A stretch of 5,697 bases of DNA. Source: Thiohalomonas sp. (GTDB lineage: Bacteria > Pseudomonadota > Gammaproteobacteria > GRL18). Every line of letters begins with the position of its first letter. Position 1 is the stretch's first letter. The stretch is taken from contig JAIVER010000099.1 of assembly GCA_023864145.1 (NCBI GenBank), positions 1 to 5,697 of the forward strand. The letters run 5' to 3'. Of this stretch, positions 1 through 5,697 are shown piece after piece. The position numbers and the translations under genes were made by a program. The notes beneath the pieces are model-generated. The model was not told the origin of the DNA. It was given only the letters and a program-made list of their open reading frames with translations, and did not search any database.

Positions 1-66
1 ATGGGCTGTGAGAGTAATTTGCGTCATTGGATAATTTTGATCTTCTTCTCTATGAAAATCAAGCAT
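1..66 (-). CDS. rsmA: Start of downstream gene, probably rsmA (16S rRNA dimethyltransferase), truncated by window edge
   Basis: An open frame runs off the left edge of the window immediately after pdxA. Two in-frame ATG codons are possible. The one at 66 overlaps the pdxA stop by 8 nt (ATGCTTGA) and gives 22 visible codons. The one at 27 gives MTQITLTAH and leaves a 31-nt gap. A purine-rich AGAGAAGAAGA stretch precedes the second but ends about 13 nt away, which is far for a Shine-Dalgarno, and neither start has a good one. RsmA proteins usually have a short, poorly conserved N-terminus before the RKRFGQNFL motif, which would lie just outside the window, so the start at 27 fits the family slightly better. 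The name rests on the conserved lptD-surA-pdxA-rsmA gene order, not on visible motifs. RsmA dimethylates two adjacent adenines near the 3' end of 16S rRNA during 30S maturation. Confidence 0.5.
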   Translation of the reverse strand, partial: MLDFHREEDQNYPMTQITLTAH

Positions 67-1072
67 TTTCATAGGTCATGGGTATATGCTTTTTGGCTTT
101 GACCATTTGCCGGGCAACTTGAATGGCATAGTCTAAACTTCCTGTTCTGGCTAGTCCTGTTCCGGCGAGATCCAGAGCAGTACCATGATCAACAGACGTA
201 CGGATAATGGGCAGTCCCAGAGTGATATTGACTGCTTTGCCGAAGCCTTGATATTTGAGTACCGGCAAGCCCTGATCATGATACATGGCTAACACAGCAT
301 CGGCCTGTGCCAGATTTCTTTTTGAAAACAGGGTGTCGGCAGGCAAAGGACCAGTCAAATTAAAACCCTCCGCGTTAAGCTGCTCTATTAAGGGGATGAT
401 AATATCCAGTTCTTCCATACCCAGATGACCAGCTTCACCCGCATGAGGATTAAGGCCACAGACCAGGATATGAGGAGAATTTAAACCATATTTTGTTTTT
501 AAATCATGGTCGAGAATGGTGAGTACTTGTCTTAGACTTTCTGTAGTAATGGCCTGAGCAACGTCTTTTAGAGGAAGGTGAGTGGTGGCCAGAGCCACTC
601 TCATTTCATCAGTTGCCAGCATCATGACAACCTTAGATGTTGAGGTTTTTTTGGCCAGATATTCGGTATGTCCGGTAAATGGGAAGCCCGCCTCATTAAT
701 GATTCCTTTATGAACAGGGCCTGTTACCAGTGCATCAAAGGTATTATTGAGGCAGCCTTGAACGGCCATATCAAGTGTTTTTAGAATATACGCTGCATTA
801 TTTACATTGAGAGAACCGGCAACTGCCTTTTCTGGGAGTGATACGGGTATATAGAAAAGAGTGCCTGAGCCGGAAGTTTTTTGAATTTGTTTATCAAACT
901 TTATAAGGTGTATGGGCTTACCCAGAAGTCCGGCACGTTCACTGAGCATATCAGGATCAGCCAGTAATACCATTTGAAAGTCATGTGGCTGCTGCGCGTA
1001 TTCAATGCATAAATCCTGGCCAATACCAGCAGGTTCGCCGGGAGTAATGACAAGTCTGTCCAGCTTATTCAA
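59..1072 (-). CDS. pdxA: 4-hydroxythreonine-4-phosphate dehydrogenase PdxA
   Basis: PdxA oxidises 4-phosphohydroxy-L-threonine with NAD(P)+. The product decarboxylates to the amino ketone that PdxJ condenses with deoxyxylulose 5-phosphate to make pyridoxine 5'-phosphate (vitamin B6, DXP-dependent route). It acts in the cytoplasm as a dimer. The 337 residues are close to the E. coli length (329) and the protein is recognisable end to end: TPGEPAGIG (10-18), TGPVHKG (117-123), FTGHTEYLA (132-140), ATTHLPLKD (162-170), CGLNPHAGEAGH (205-216), GPLPADTLF (241-249), AMYHDQGLPVLKYQGFG (262-278) and RTSVDHGTALDLAG (291-304). His165, His210 and His265 match the three divalent-metal ligands of the family. 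The start is a TTG: an in-frame TAA (the surA stop) lies five codons upstream and no ATG occurs before the GEPAGIG motif. Residue 19 is Gln where most homologues have Pro. It lies 12 nt after surA and is probably co-transcribed with it. Confidence 0.97.
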   Translation of the reverse strand: MNKLDRLVITPGEPAGIGQDLCIEYAQQPHDFQMVLLADPDMLSERAGLLGKPIHLIKFDKQIQKTSGSGTLFYIPVSLPEKAVAGSLNVNNAAYILKTLDMAVQGCLNNTFDALVTGPVHKGIINEAGFPFTGHTEYLAKKTSTSKVVMMLATDEMRVALATTHLPLKDVAQAITTESLRQVLTILDHDLKTKYGLNSPHILVCGLNPHAGEAGHLGMEELDIIIPLIEQLNAEGFNLTGPLPADTLFSKRNLAQADAVLAMYHDQGLPVLKYQGFGKAVNITLGLPIIRTSVDHGTALDLAGTGLARTGSLDYAIQVARQMVKAKKHIPMTYENA

Positions 1073-1082
1073 TGCAGTGAAA

Positions 1083-1086
1083 CCTT
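1083..1086 (-). promoter_or_regulatory. Weak Shine-Dalgarno of pdxA
   Basis: AAGG, which overlaps the surA TAA stop, lies 10 nt before the TTG start of pdxA. It is the only purine-rich site available and so supports the TTG call. The short match and long spacer suggest modest initiation, possibly helped by ribosomes terminating on surA. Confidence 0.45.
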
Positions 1087-2419
1087 AACTATTATCCAGA
1101 CGAATCTCAATAAAGGCTTCATCACGAATTTTACGATAAAAAGCATCTGTTTGTTCTGTCACTTTACGGTTTGTCAGTACTTTGCGAGCTTTTTCTTTAA
1201 TCAGTTCATCAGCATCATCATGAGCTCGTCGTCCTAATACTTCAATAATGTGGTAACCAAAGTTTGTTTGAATGACCTCACTGATGTCTCCTGTTTGTAA
1301 TTGCGCCATCGCTTTTTCAAACTGGGGAACCATAGTACCGGGTTTAAACCACCCTAAATCACCACCCCGTGTTGCTGAAGAGGTATCTTCAGAATGTGCC
1401 TTTGCCATAGTAGCAAAATCTTCACCATTGATAATACGTTTACGGATTTCCTTTAGACGCTCTATTACCTGTTCATTATCATTGATGATGCTGGGTTTGA
1501 TGAGAATATGGCGTGCGTGAGTTTGGGTAATAATATGAGACTGAGCACCCTTTATTTCGACGACGGTAATAATGTGAAAGCCGCTTGGGCTGCGAATAGG
1601 ATCTGATATTCCACTAACATCCATAGTACGAACGCTATCAGCAAATAGAGTTGGAATTTCACCCGTTTTACGCCAACCTAAATCACCTCCTTCAAGTGCA
1701 TTTTGTCCATCGGAAACAGCCAGAGCAACAGATGAGAAATCCTTGCCTGTTTTGAGTTCTTTAACAATTTCAGTGGCTTTTGCCTGGGCTTTTTTTATGA
1801 TAGCTGGTGAGGCAGCTTCTGGCGTGGCGATTAAAATATGTTTTAGATGATAGGATTGATTCATACCGCCTTGTTTATTAACATTGAATAGAAAATTTTC
1901 AATTTCCTGATCAGATATAGTGATTTTATTGACGACATTGCGTTGTATTAACCGCTTTAGAATAATTTGTTTTTTTATTTCATCACGAAACTGTCGAAAA
2001 TCAACGCCCTGACTCGCCAGGCCTTCTCGGAACTGGCTCAGAGAGAAACCATTTTGTGCTGCAATGCCATTAATAGCACGGCTCAATGTTGTGTCGTCAA
2101 CTTTAATGCCTGTGCGCTTGGCCAGATCTAACTGTATTCGTTCCAGAATCATACGATCGAGGACTTGTTTACCTAATGCATTTGCGGGAGGCAGCCTGGC
2201 TTGTTTTTTCTTCAGATTTTTAATGACTGCGCGAAACTCAGTCTTGAGCTCAAGTTGAGTAATGACATCTTCGTTAACAATCGCAACAATGCTGTCAAGA
2301 GTGATAATCTCTTCAGCATGGGCGGTGAAACAGCTTAAAATTAATAATAAAGCAAAGATATTAGTAAAAAAATGACCTTTGTTGAGTGCTTGACTTATTT
2401 TTCTTAGATTAAATAACAT
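1085..2419 (-). CDS. surA: Periplasmic chaperone / peptidyl-prolyl isomerase SurA
   Basis: SurA binds unfolded outer-membrane proteins emerging from Sec and delivers them to the BAM complex; LptD, encoded just upstream, is a known client. The 444-residue protein has the full family architecture. A Sec signal peptide (1-35; basic Arg/Lys start, hydrophobic 21-32, AHA cleavage site) is followed by the N-terminal chaperone domain (about 36-185, starting with the typical LDSIVAIVNEDVIT). Two parvulin domains follow (about 190-290 and 300-397), then a C-terminal helical segment that packs with the N-domain. Each parvulin domain keeps its signature: HLKHIL...GGDLGW...GFHII (His191, His194, Asp237, His282) and HARHIL...GGDLGW...GYHII (His301, His304, Asp345, His390), so neither looks degenerate. 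Cys30 sits near a lipobox-like position, but Leu28 and the good AHA site favour signal peptidase I. The ATG start has an AGGA nine bases upstream. It follows lptD by 11 nt. Confidence 0.97.
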   Translation of the reverse strand: MLFNLRKISQALNKGHFFTNIFALLLILSCFTAHAEEIITLDSIVAIVNEDVITQLELKTEFRAVIKNLKKKQARLPPANALGKQVLDRMILERIQLDLAKRTGIKVDDTTLSRAINGIAAQNGFSLSQFREGLASQGVDFRQFRDEIKKQIILKRLIQRNVVNKITISDQEIENFLFNVNKQGGMNQSYHLKHILIATPEAASPAIIKKAQAKATEIVKELKTGKDFSSVALAVSDGQNALEGGDLGWRKTGEIPTLFADSVRTMDVSGISDPIRSPSGFHIITVVEIKGAQSHIITQTHARHILIKPSIINDNEQVIERLKEIRKRIINGEDFATMAKAHSEDTSSATRGGDLGWFKPGTMVPQFEKAMAQLQTGDISEVIQTNFGYHIIEVLGRRAHDDADELIKEKARKVLTNRKVTEQTDAFYRKIRDEAFIEIRLDNS

Positions 2420-2428
2420 TGACTAAAG

Positions 2429-2432
2429 TCCT
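2429..2432 (-). promoter_or_regulatory. Shine-Dalgarno of surA overlapping the lptD stop codon
   Basis: AGGA lies 9 nt before the surA ATG, and its first two bases belong to the TAG stop codon of lptD. Ribosomes finishing lptD therefore sit over the surA initiation site, which suggests translational coupling of the two genes. Confidence 0.6.
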
Positions 2433-5241
2433 AATTTTTCCAGGGTTCAAAACCGGGGATATCTTCTTCGAGATTATGACCACTACCTGCGATGGACTGG
2501 GACAGTGAACCTAAACCTTTAAACTGTATTTGCAGCATGACGTAATTGTCGGCATCAGCATAGTAATTATCCTGTTCCCGGCCCACAATAAAGCGCAAGG
2601 CATAACAACAGCTGTCGTACTCGACACCGATCTTTGAGTCCAGTGTGTAGCTGTCACGAGTTTTAGCAGGATCAATATCAGCAGTTTCATTATCATATAT
2701 GGAGTAATACCAATGCGCTAAAGCACGCCATTGTGGAGCGATTTTCCAATAAGCAGACATTTCAACTTGTTCATAGTTATCAGCACGATAGGAATAGTCT
2801 AAATTAGCGATATGATCACGATCTGATTTGTACTGCAGGCGAAAGCGGGCTTCATCTGTTTCGCCATCATTGTGAGGATTATAAAGCAAGGAATAGGATG
2901 TATACCAGTTACGTGCGAATTGAGTGGTGATTTCAGCGGCAATACTGGAACTGGAATCGCTATCTTTTCCATTTGTATCTTGCTCGGGATTACCGTATTC
3001 ATCATACTCCAGAGTTACTTCCCGATCTTCAAAGTAATAAATTTGTCCAATAGAGGCGGTAAATAGTTCTGCACCGGAGTTATTATCAATAAAGCGTGTG
3101 GTCATGGCTGCGGATAGTTGATTGGCATCACCTAGACGATCAGCGCCGCTAAAACGGTTTTCACGGAATAATTGATTAAAGCTGAAGCTGGAAAGACCGG
3201 TATCAAATAATGGAATATCCTCCTGATATTTTTCTGGTGTGTATAAATAAAACAATCGTGGTTCCAGAGTCTGCTGCATGGGCCGATCAAATAAAGACAG
3301 GTTTTTCTCAAAAAAGAGGCCGCTGTCCAGACTAAAAATGGGTGCTATACGTGAAGGACTATCATCATCCCAATTAGCAGCTTGTCTATTGTAAGCCTTG
3401 TCTTCGTCTGTTATTCCTGCTGTAAGTTTATCTTCATCGCTTAACTTGTATGTCACCATGTCTAAACTGAGTTTAGGTTTTATAAAGCTATACCTGTTTT
3501 TAAACGGCATACTGATATTGGGTTTTATATGTAAACGACTGCCCTCTAGACGCTTCTCTTGATAGTCATCCCAGTTTTGGGCAAACATCACAAATTCAGA
3601 ATCAAAACCGGTATCAAGGTCAATACCATAGGTTGAGAAAGTCTCATTAGCAGATAAGGTTAACTGCGGTAGCCGGCTATAGGTGTGAGTTAAATCCTGA
3701 AGCTCCTGATAACCCTGGGTACGTGCCATGAAATTGAAGATATCACCATTATATCGAATTTGACCATCACGCAAGAGGTGAGTATCACTCTTGTCTCTGA
3801 GGTTATTAGCAAAATCATCCAGATAGTAATTATCACTGAGATAGTTGTAGTCTACATTGCCTGACCAGCCATTTTTCCAGTTAGCACGCTGCTGCAGACT
3901 GAAGGCACCGCGATTTTTAGAAATTTCATTTGGCTTTTGTTCGTTGCTGGAGTCAATCGGGTTTGTATTTCTACCTTCACGAAAGAGTACATCCAGCGCA
4001 TCACGCTTATCATCGTAGCTGCTGTCATTGAGCCATTCGGCATAAACTTCACCGGAATGATTCTCACTTAAATAACGGTATTCACCACCTAGCATTAAAC
4101 CTCTATCGGATAAAATCTGTGGTGTTAGAGTGGCATCCTGATCCGGAGCAATATTAAAATAGTAAGGTGTCGCAAGTTCAAAACCATTGCTATCAGAAAA
4201 GCTGATATCGGGCATCAGGGAAGCACTTCTGCGTTCATCATTCAGTGGAAATGTAATATAAGGGGTGTAGGCGATAGGAAAGCCCTTAAATCTCATGACC
4301 GCATGTGTGGCTTCACCATAGCCTTCGTCAGTGTGCAGTTCCATGTCAGTGGCACTGAGCCCCCAGTCCTGATCAATGGCCGGGCAGGTTGAATAGGTGG
4401 GGTTTTCCAGATCGATCTTGCCGGGTTTAAAACGGATATTATCGGCAACACCCTGAGCCGGGCGAGCAGGTAGTTCATAAGTGGCATTATCGATCCGACC
4501 TTTGCGTTCATCTATCTGATAAAGGGCAGTATCACCTTTGAGTATCATCTTAGGCTCAGTAACAACAACATTTCCTTCGGCATTGAAAGTACTGAATGCT
4601 TTGTTATAAGAGGCCTTATCAGAAGTTAATTTTTGAATGTTTTTGGTAATGAGGACATTACCCGTAAAATTAATCAGATTAGTATCGGGTGATTCTGCAT
4701 TATCTGCTTCAATATTGGTGGTTTCATCGGCCTGTGCAGCCATGGCATTACGATCATATTCTTCCAGTGGTTGTACCGCACAGCTTGACCAGTTCTCAGC
4801 AAGTACAGGCCTGCGAGATTTAATCAATGGCTTAATAACGGCTCTGCCGCCAGTCGGCCTTGTTTCTGGCACAGAAAAATCAGCCTCCGGGAATGATGCC
4901 TTAACGGCAACAACTGCGGCTGCGGGATAAGGGATTTTACCGGGGGTTTTTACTTCATCCGGTTTTGCTGCCAGAGGGCCTTCAGTAACTGCACAATTCC
5001 ATTTGCCGCCGGCCATCGACTGGCATTGCCAGCCATTGGACTGATAAATCTCTGCCAGAGCTGATTGTGAAAAAATGAGCGTGGAGAATGTGAATAGCAT
5101 TGAAGTGCTTGCGCTGCGTGAAAATATTTTTTGCACGGCATGGCGTAACGTTCTATTCATTTTATCATTGGGATTGTTCAGTGCCTTGCCCTTTTTGTTA
5201 TTCTTTTGTCCATATGGAATATTTTTGCCAGTGTCCAACAT
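2431..5241 (-). CDS. lptD: LPS-assembly outer-membrane protein LptD
   Basis: LptD with LptE forms the outer-membrane translocon that receives lipopolysaccharide from the LptA bridge and inserts it into the outer leaflet. As opened at 5241 the protein has 936 residues, longer than E. coli LptD (784). A signal peptide ends at SALA63/E64. The mature N-terminus carries W71-x-C73...W81-x-C83 as in pseudomonad-type LptD, then a Pro/Ala-rich linker. The periplasmic beta-jellyroll (OstA/LptA-like) spans about 175-285, and the 26-strand-type barrel runs from about 290 to the end, with the family signatures FPIAYTPYITFPLNDERRS (321-339) and TPYYFNIAPDQDATLTP (358-374). Cys154 and Cys286 plus the adjacent pair Cys878-Cys879 (DSCCYALR) match the four cysteines whose non-consecutive disulfides activate E. 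coli LptD. The start is uncertain. ATG at 5241 has AAGGA only 2 nt away. Met28 (ATG at 5160) would give a standard 36-residue signal peptide but has no Shine-Dalgarno. It is the first gene of the operon. Confidence 0.96.
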   Translation of the reverse strand: MLDTGKNIPYGQKNNKKGKALNNPNDKMNRTLRHAVQKIFSRSASTSMLFTFSTLIFSQSALAEIYQSNGWQCQSMAGGKWNCAVTEGPLAAKPDEVKTPGKIPYPAAAVVAVKASFPEADFSVPETRPTGGRAVIKPLIKSRRPVLAENWSSCAVQPLEEYDRNAMAAQADETTNIEADNAESPDTNLINFTGNVLITKNIQKLTSDKASYNKAFSTFNAEGNVVVTEPKMILKGDTALYQIDERKGRIDNATYELPARPAQGVADNIRFKPGKIDLENPTYSTCPAIDQDWGLSATDMELHTDEGYGEATHAVMRFKGFPIAYTPYITFPLNDERRSASLMPDISFSDSNGFELATPYYFNIAPDQDATLTPQILSDRGLMLGGEYRYLSENHSGEVYAEWLNDSSYDDKRDALDVLFREGRNTNPIDSSNEQKPNEISKNRGAFSLQQRANWKNGWSGNVDYNYLSDNYYLDDFANNLRDKSDTHLLRDGQIRYNGDIFNFMARTQGYQELQDLTHTYSRLPQLTLSANETFSTYGIDLDTGFDSEFVMFAQNWDDYQEKRLEGSRLHIKPNISMPFKNRYSFIKPKLSLDMVTYKLSDEDKLTAGITDEDKAYNRQAANWDDDSPSRIAPIFSLDSGLFFEKNLSLFDRPMQQTLEPRLFYLYTPEKYQEDIPLFDTGLSSFSFNQLFRENRFSGADRLGDANQLSAAMTTRFIDNNSGAELFTASIGQIYYFEDREVTLEYDEYGNPEQDTNGKDSDSSSSIAAEITTQFARNWYTSYSLLYNPHNDGETDEARFRLQYKSDRDHIANLDYSYRADNYEQVEMSAYWKIAPQWRALAHWYYSIYDNETADIDPAKTRDSYTLDSKIGVEYDSCCYALRFIVGREQDNYYADADNYVMLQIQFKGLGSLSQSIAGSGHNLEEDIPGFEPWKN

Positions 5242-5243
5242 GA

Positions 5244-5248
5244 TCCTT
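5244..5248 (-). promoter_or_regulatory. Shine-Dalgarno-like AAGGA near the upstream lptD start
   Basis: AAGGA ends 2 nt before the ATG at 5241, closer than the usual 5-9 nt. It would be better spaced (5 nt) for the TTG that forms codon 2 at 5238. No comparable site precedes the inner ATG at 5160, so this motif is the main support for the longer reading frame. Confidence 0.4.
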
Positions 5249-5284
5249 GAGATGTCGTCCGTTTATCCATTTTCTGTACTATAG

Positions 5285-5303
5285 ATGATTTCAAAACAAT
5301 CAT
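5285..5303. repeat. Short dyad ATGATT-N7-AATCAT at the lptD promoter
   Basis: Six-base perfect inverted arms (5285-5290 and 5298-5303) with a 7-nt spacer. They cover the predicted transcription start and touch the -10 element of the putative lptD promoter. The size and placement would fit a repressor operator, but a 6-bp dyad in AT-rich DNA can arise by chance and I recognise no regulator consensus. Confidence 0.25.
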
Positions 5304-5331
5304 TTTAGCATTGATCCCCAAAGCCTGTCGA
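5302..5331 (-). promoter_or_regulatory. Putative sigma70 promoter of the lptD operon
   Basis: On the minus strand TCGACA (5326-5331) is followed after 18 bases by TAAAAT (5302-5307). The -10 is preceded by TG-C, an extended -10. Transcription would begin near 5295, giving a leader of about 53 nt to the ATG at 5241 or about 134 nt to the ATG at 5160. I see no GAACTT-type sigmaE -35 of the kind that drives lptD in E. coli. This is a match by eye to consensus, with no experimental support. Confidence 0.4.
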
Positions 5332-5350
5332 TTGTATTTTTAGTAAAGCT

Positions 5351-5492
5351 ACTATTCAGTGTCTATTTCTAAATAACGCTTGTTAAGCCCATGGTCACTT
5401 ATTTTTCTAACTTTGAGAACTCGCTGCGCTCAAACAATCAAAGTCAGAAAAATAAGCAACCACAGGCTTTTGTAAATAATACGCTGAATAGT
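5351..5492. repeat. 142-bp palindromic element, MITE- or IS-remnant-like
   Basis: Nested inverted repeats. The outer arms ACTATTCAGTGT (5351-5362) and ACGCTGAATAGT (5481-5492) match at 11 of 12 positions. The inner arms CTTATTTTTCTAACTTTGA (5398-5416) and TCAAAGTCAGAAAAATAAG (5438-5456) match at 18 of 19, and an outward extension AAGCC..TGGT (5385-5397 against 5457-5469) matches at 9 of 13. The left half carries roughly 11 extra bases between outer and inner arms. The 21-base loop (5417-5437) contains the GC-rich stretch CTCGCTGCGCTC, which stands out in AT-rich surroundings. Size, terminal inverted repeats and lack of a transposase suggest a miniature inverted-repeat element. No clear target-site duplication is visible. 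There is no T-run after the stem, so it is not an ordinary intrinsic terminator. Confidence 0.6.
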
Positions 5493-5524
5493 TACAGTTT
5501 TTGTTTATTAACTAGCGAATTGCC

Positions 5525-5599
5525 AGTGCCTTGATCTTTATCATTTCTAATTAATCTGAAATTCTGCTAACATCAGTTAGTAATAGATAAATTGGCACT
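5525..5599. repeat. Imperfect 75-bp inverted repeat
   Basis: Outer arms AGTGCC (5525-5530) and GGCACT (5594-5599) are perfect. Inside them TTTATC (5537-5542) pairs with GATAAA (5586-5591), and ATTTCTAA (5543-5550) pairs imperfectly with TTAGTAATA (5577-5585). A small inner hairpin CTAAC-ATCA-GTTAG lies at 5567-5580. The arms need several bulges, so this is much weaker than its neighbours on either side and may be a decayed palindrome or chance in AT-rich sequence. Confidence 0.3.
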
Positions 5600-5643
5600 A
5601 GTATAAATATACCCAATCAACTTGAAAATGCAGGATCGAACAC

Positions 5644-5686
5644 TTGGAAATTATCATTAATTCGAGAATCTAATGATAATTTCCAA
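5644..5686. repeat. Perfect 16-bp inverted repeat with 11-nt spacer
   Basis: TTGGAAATTATCATTA (5644-5659) and TAATGATAATTTCCAA (5671-5686) are exact reverse complements. The 11-base spacer can add three more pairs (ATT/AAT) with one bulged C, leaving a CGAG loop. Outward, ATCGAACA and TGCTCGGT continue the pairing partly. The stem is AT-rich with no following T-run on either strand, so an intrinsic terminator is unlikely. A mobile palindrome, a protein-binding dyad or the end of a larger element beyond the window are possible. Confidence 0.55.
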
Positions 5687-5697
5687 TGCTCGGTAAA

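Larger units (their letters stand above)
5242..5697. other. Intergenic region upstream of lptD, no convincing gene
   Basis: About 456 bases without a supportable coding sequence on either strand. The lptD-proximal part (5242-5340) holds a plausible promoter. The rest (about 5341-5690) is AT-rich and consists largely of three successive inverted-repeat structures, described separately. The gene found upstream of lptD in many relatives (djlA in enterics, amgK/murU divergently in pseudomonads) is not visible here. Confidence 0.75.

Noticed and set aside
4637..4930. 97-codon plus-strand open frame antisense to lptD
   Set aside because: It lies wholly within the conserved lptD gene, has no recognisable family and is explained by the composition of the linker region.
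5075..5284. 69-codon plus-strand open frame overlapping the lptD 5' end
   Set aside because: It is antisense to the lptD signal-peptide region with no recognisable domain or ribosome-binding site; it is a shadow of lptD.
5398..5456. Intrinsic terminator reading of the 19-bp inner hairpin
   Set aside because: The stem is AT-rich, the loop is long (21 nt) and no T-run follows on either strand.
5391..5534. 47-codon plus-strand open frame (MVTYFSNFENSL...)
   Set aside because: It lies across the stem and loop of the 142-bp palindrome, has no Shine-Dalgarno, and its codons are dictated by the inverted repeat. It is most likely an accidental frame.
5600..5628. Minus-strand promoter TTTCAA-N17-TATACT
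   Set aside because: The -35 is a poor match and it would require a leader of more than 350 nt through the large palindrome; the 5302-5331 candidate is better placed.
5650..5680. Fur box (GATAAT-type hexamers) in the edge hairpin
   Set aside because: The two hexamers are inverted and about 20 bp apart rather than adjacent, and the symmetry is fully explained by the perfect hairpin.
5686..5697. Plus-strand ATG (MLGK) running off the right edge
   Set aside because: Only four codons are visible, with no Shine-Dalgarno and the preceding bases belonging to the hairpin arm.

Overview
The window carries most of a classic gammaproteobacterial outer-membrane and cofactor operon, read entirely on the minus strand. 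From right to left it holds lptD (LPS translocon beta-barrel), surA (periplasmic chaperone), pdxA (pyridoxal phosphate synthesis) and the first codons of a gene that by position should be rsmA (16S rRNA dimethyltransferase). The order lptD-surA-pdxA-rsmA is the same as in Escherichia coli. The LptD here is long (936 codons as opened) and has an N-terminal W-x-C...W-x-C segment like that of pseudomonad-type LptD. This points to a non-enteric gammaproteobacterium with a moderately AT-rich genome. I cannot name the genus.

Layout: positions 1-66 hold the truncated 5' end of the downstream gene. Then come pdxA (59-1072, TTG start), surA (1085-2419) and lptD (2431-5241). The gaps are only 11-12 nt, and the surA ribosome-binding site overlaps the lptD stop codon, so the genes are probably one transcript and partly coupled in translation. 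Functionally, SurA escorts outer-membrane proteins, including LptD, to the BAM complex. PdxA and RsmA are historical operon companions with unrelated biochemistry.

Positions 5242-5697 are non-coding as far as I can see. They hold a plausible sigma70 promoter for the operon (5302-5331). Farther upstream are three consecutive inverted-repeat structures: a 142-bp palindromic element (5351-5492) with a 19-bp inner stem, a weaker 75-bp dyad (5525-5599) and a 43-bp hairpin with perfect 16-bp arms (5644-5686). The first looks like a MITE or IS-derived palindromic element and is the least ordinary thing in the window. Nothing here supports a new multi-gene system; the genes are housekeeping genes.
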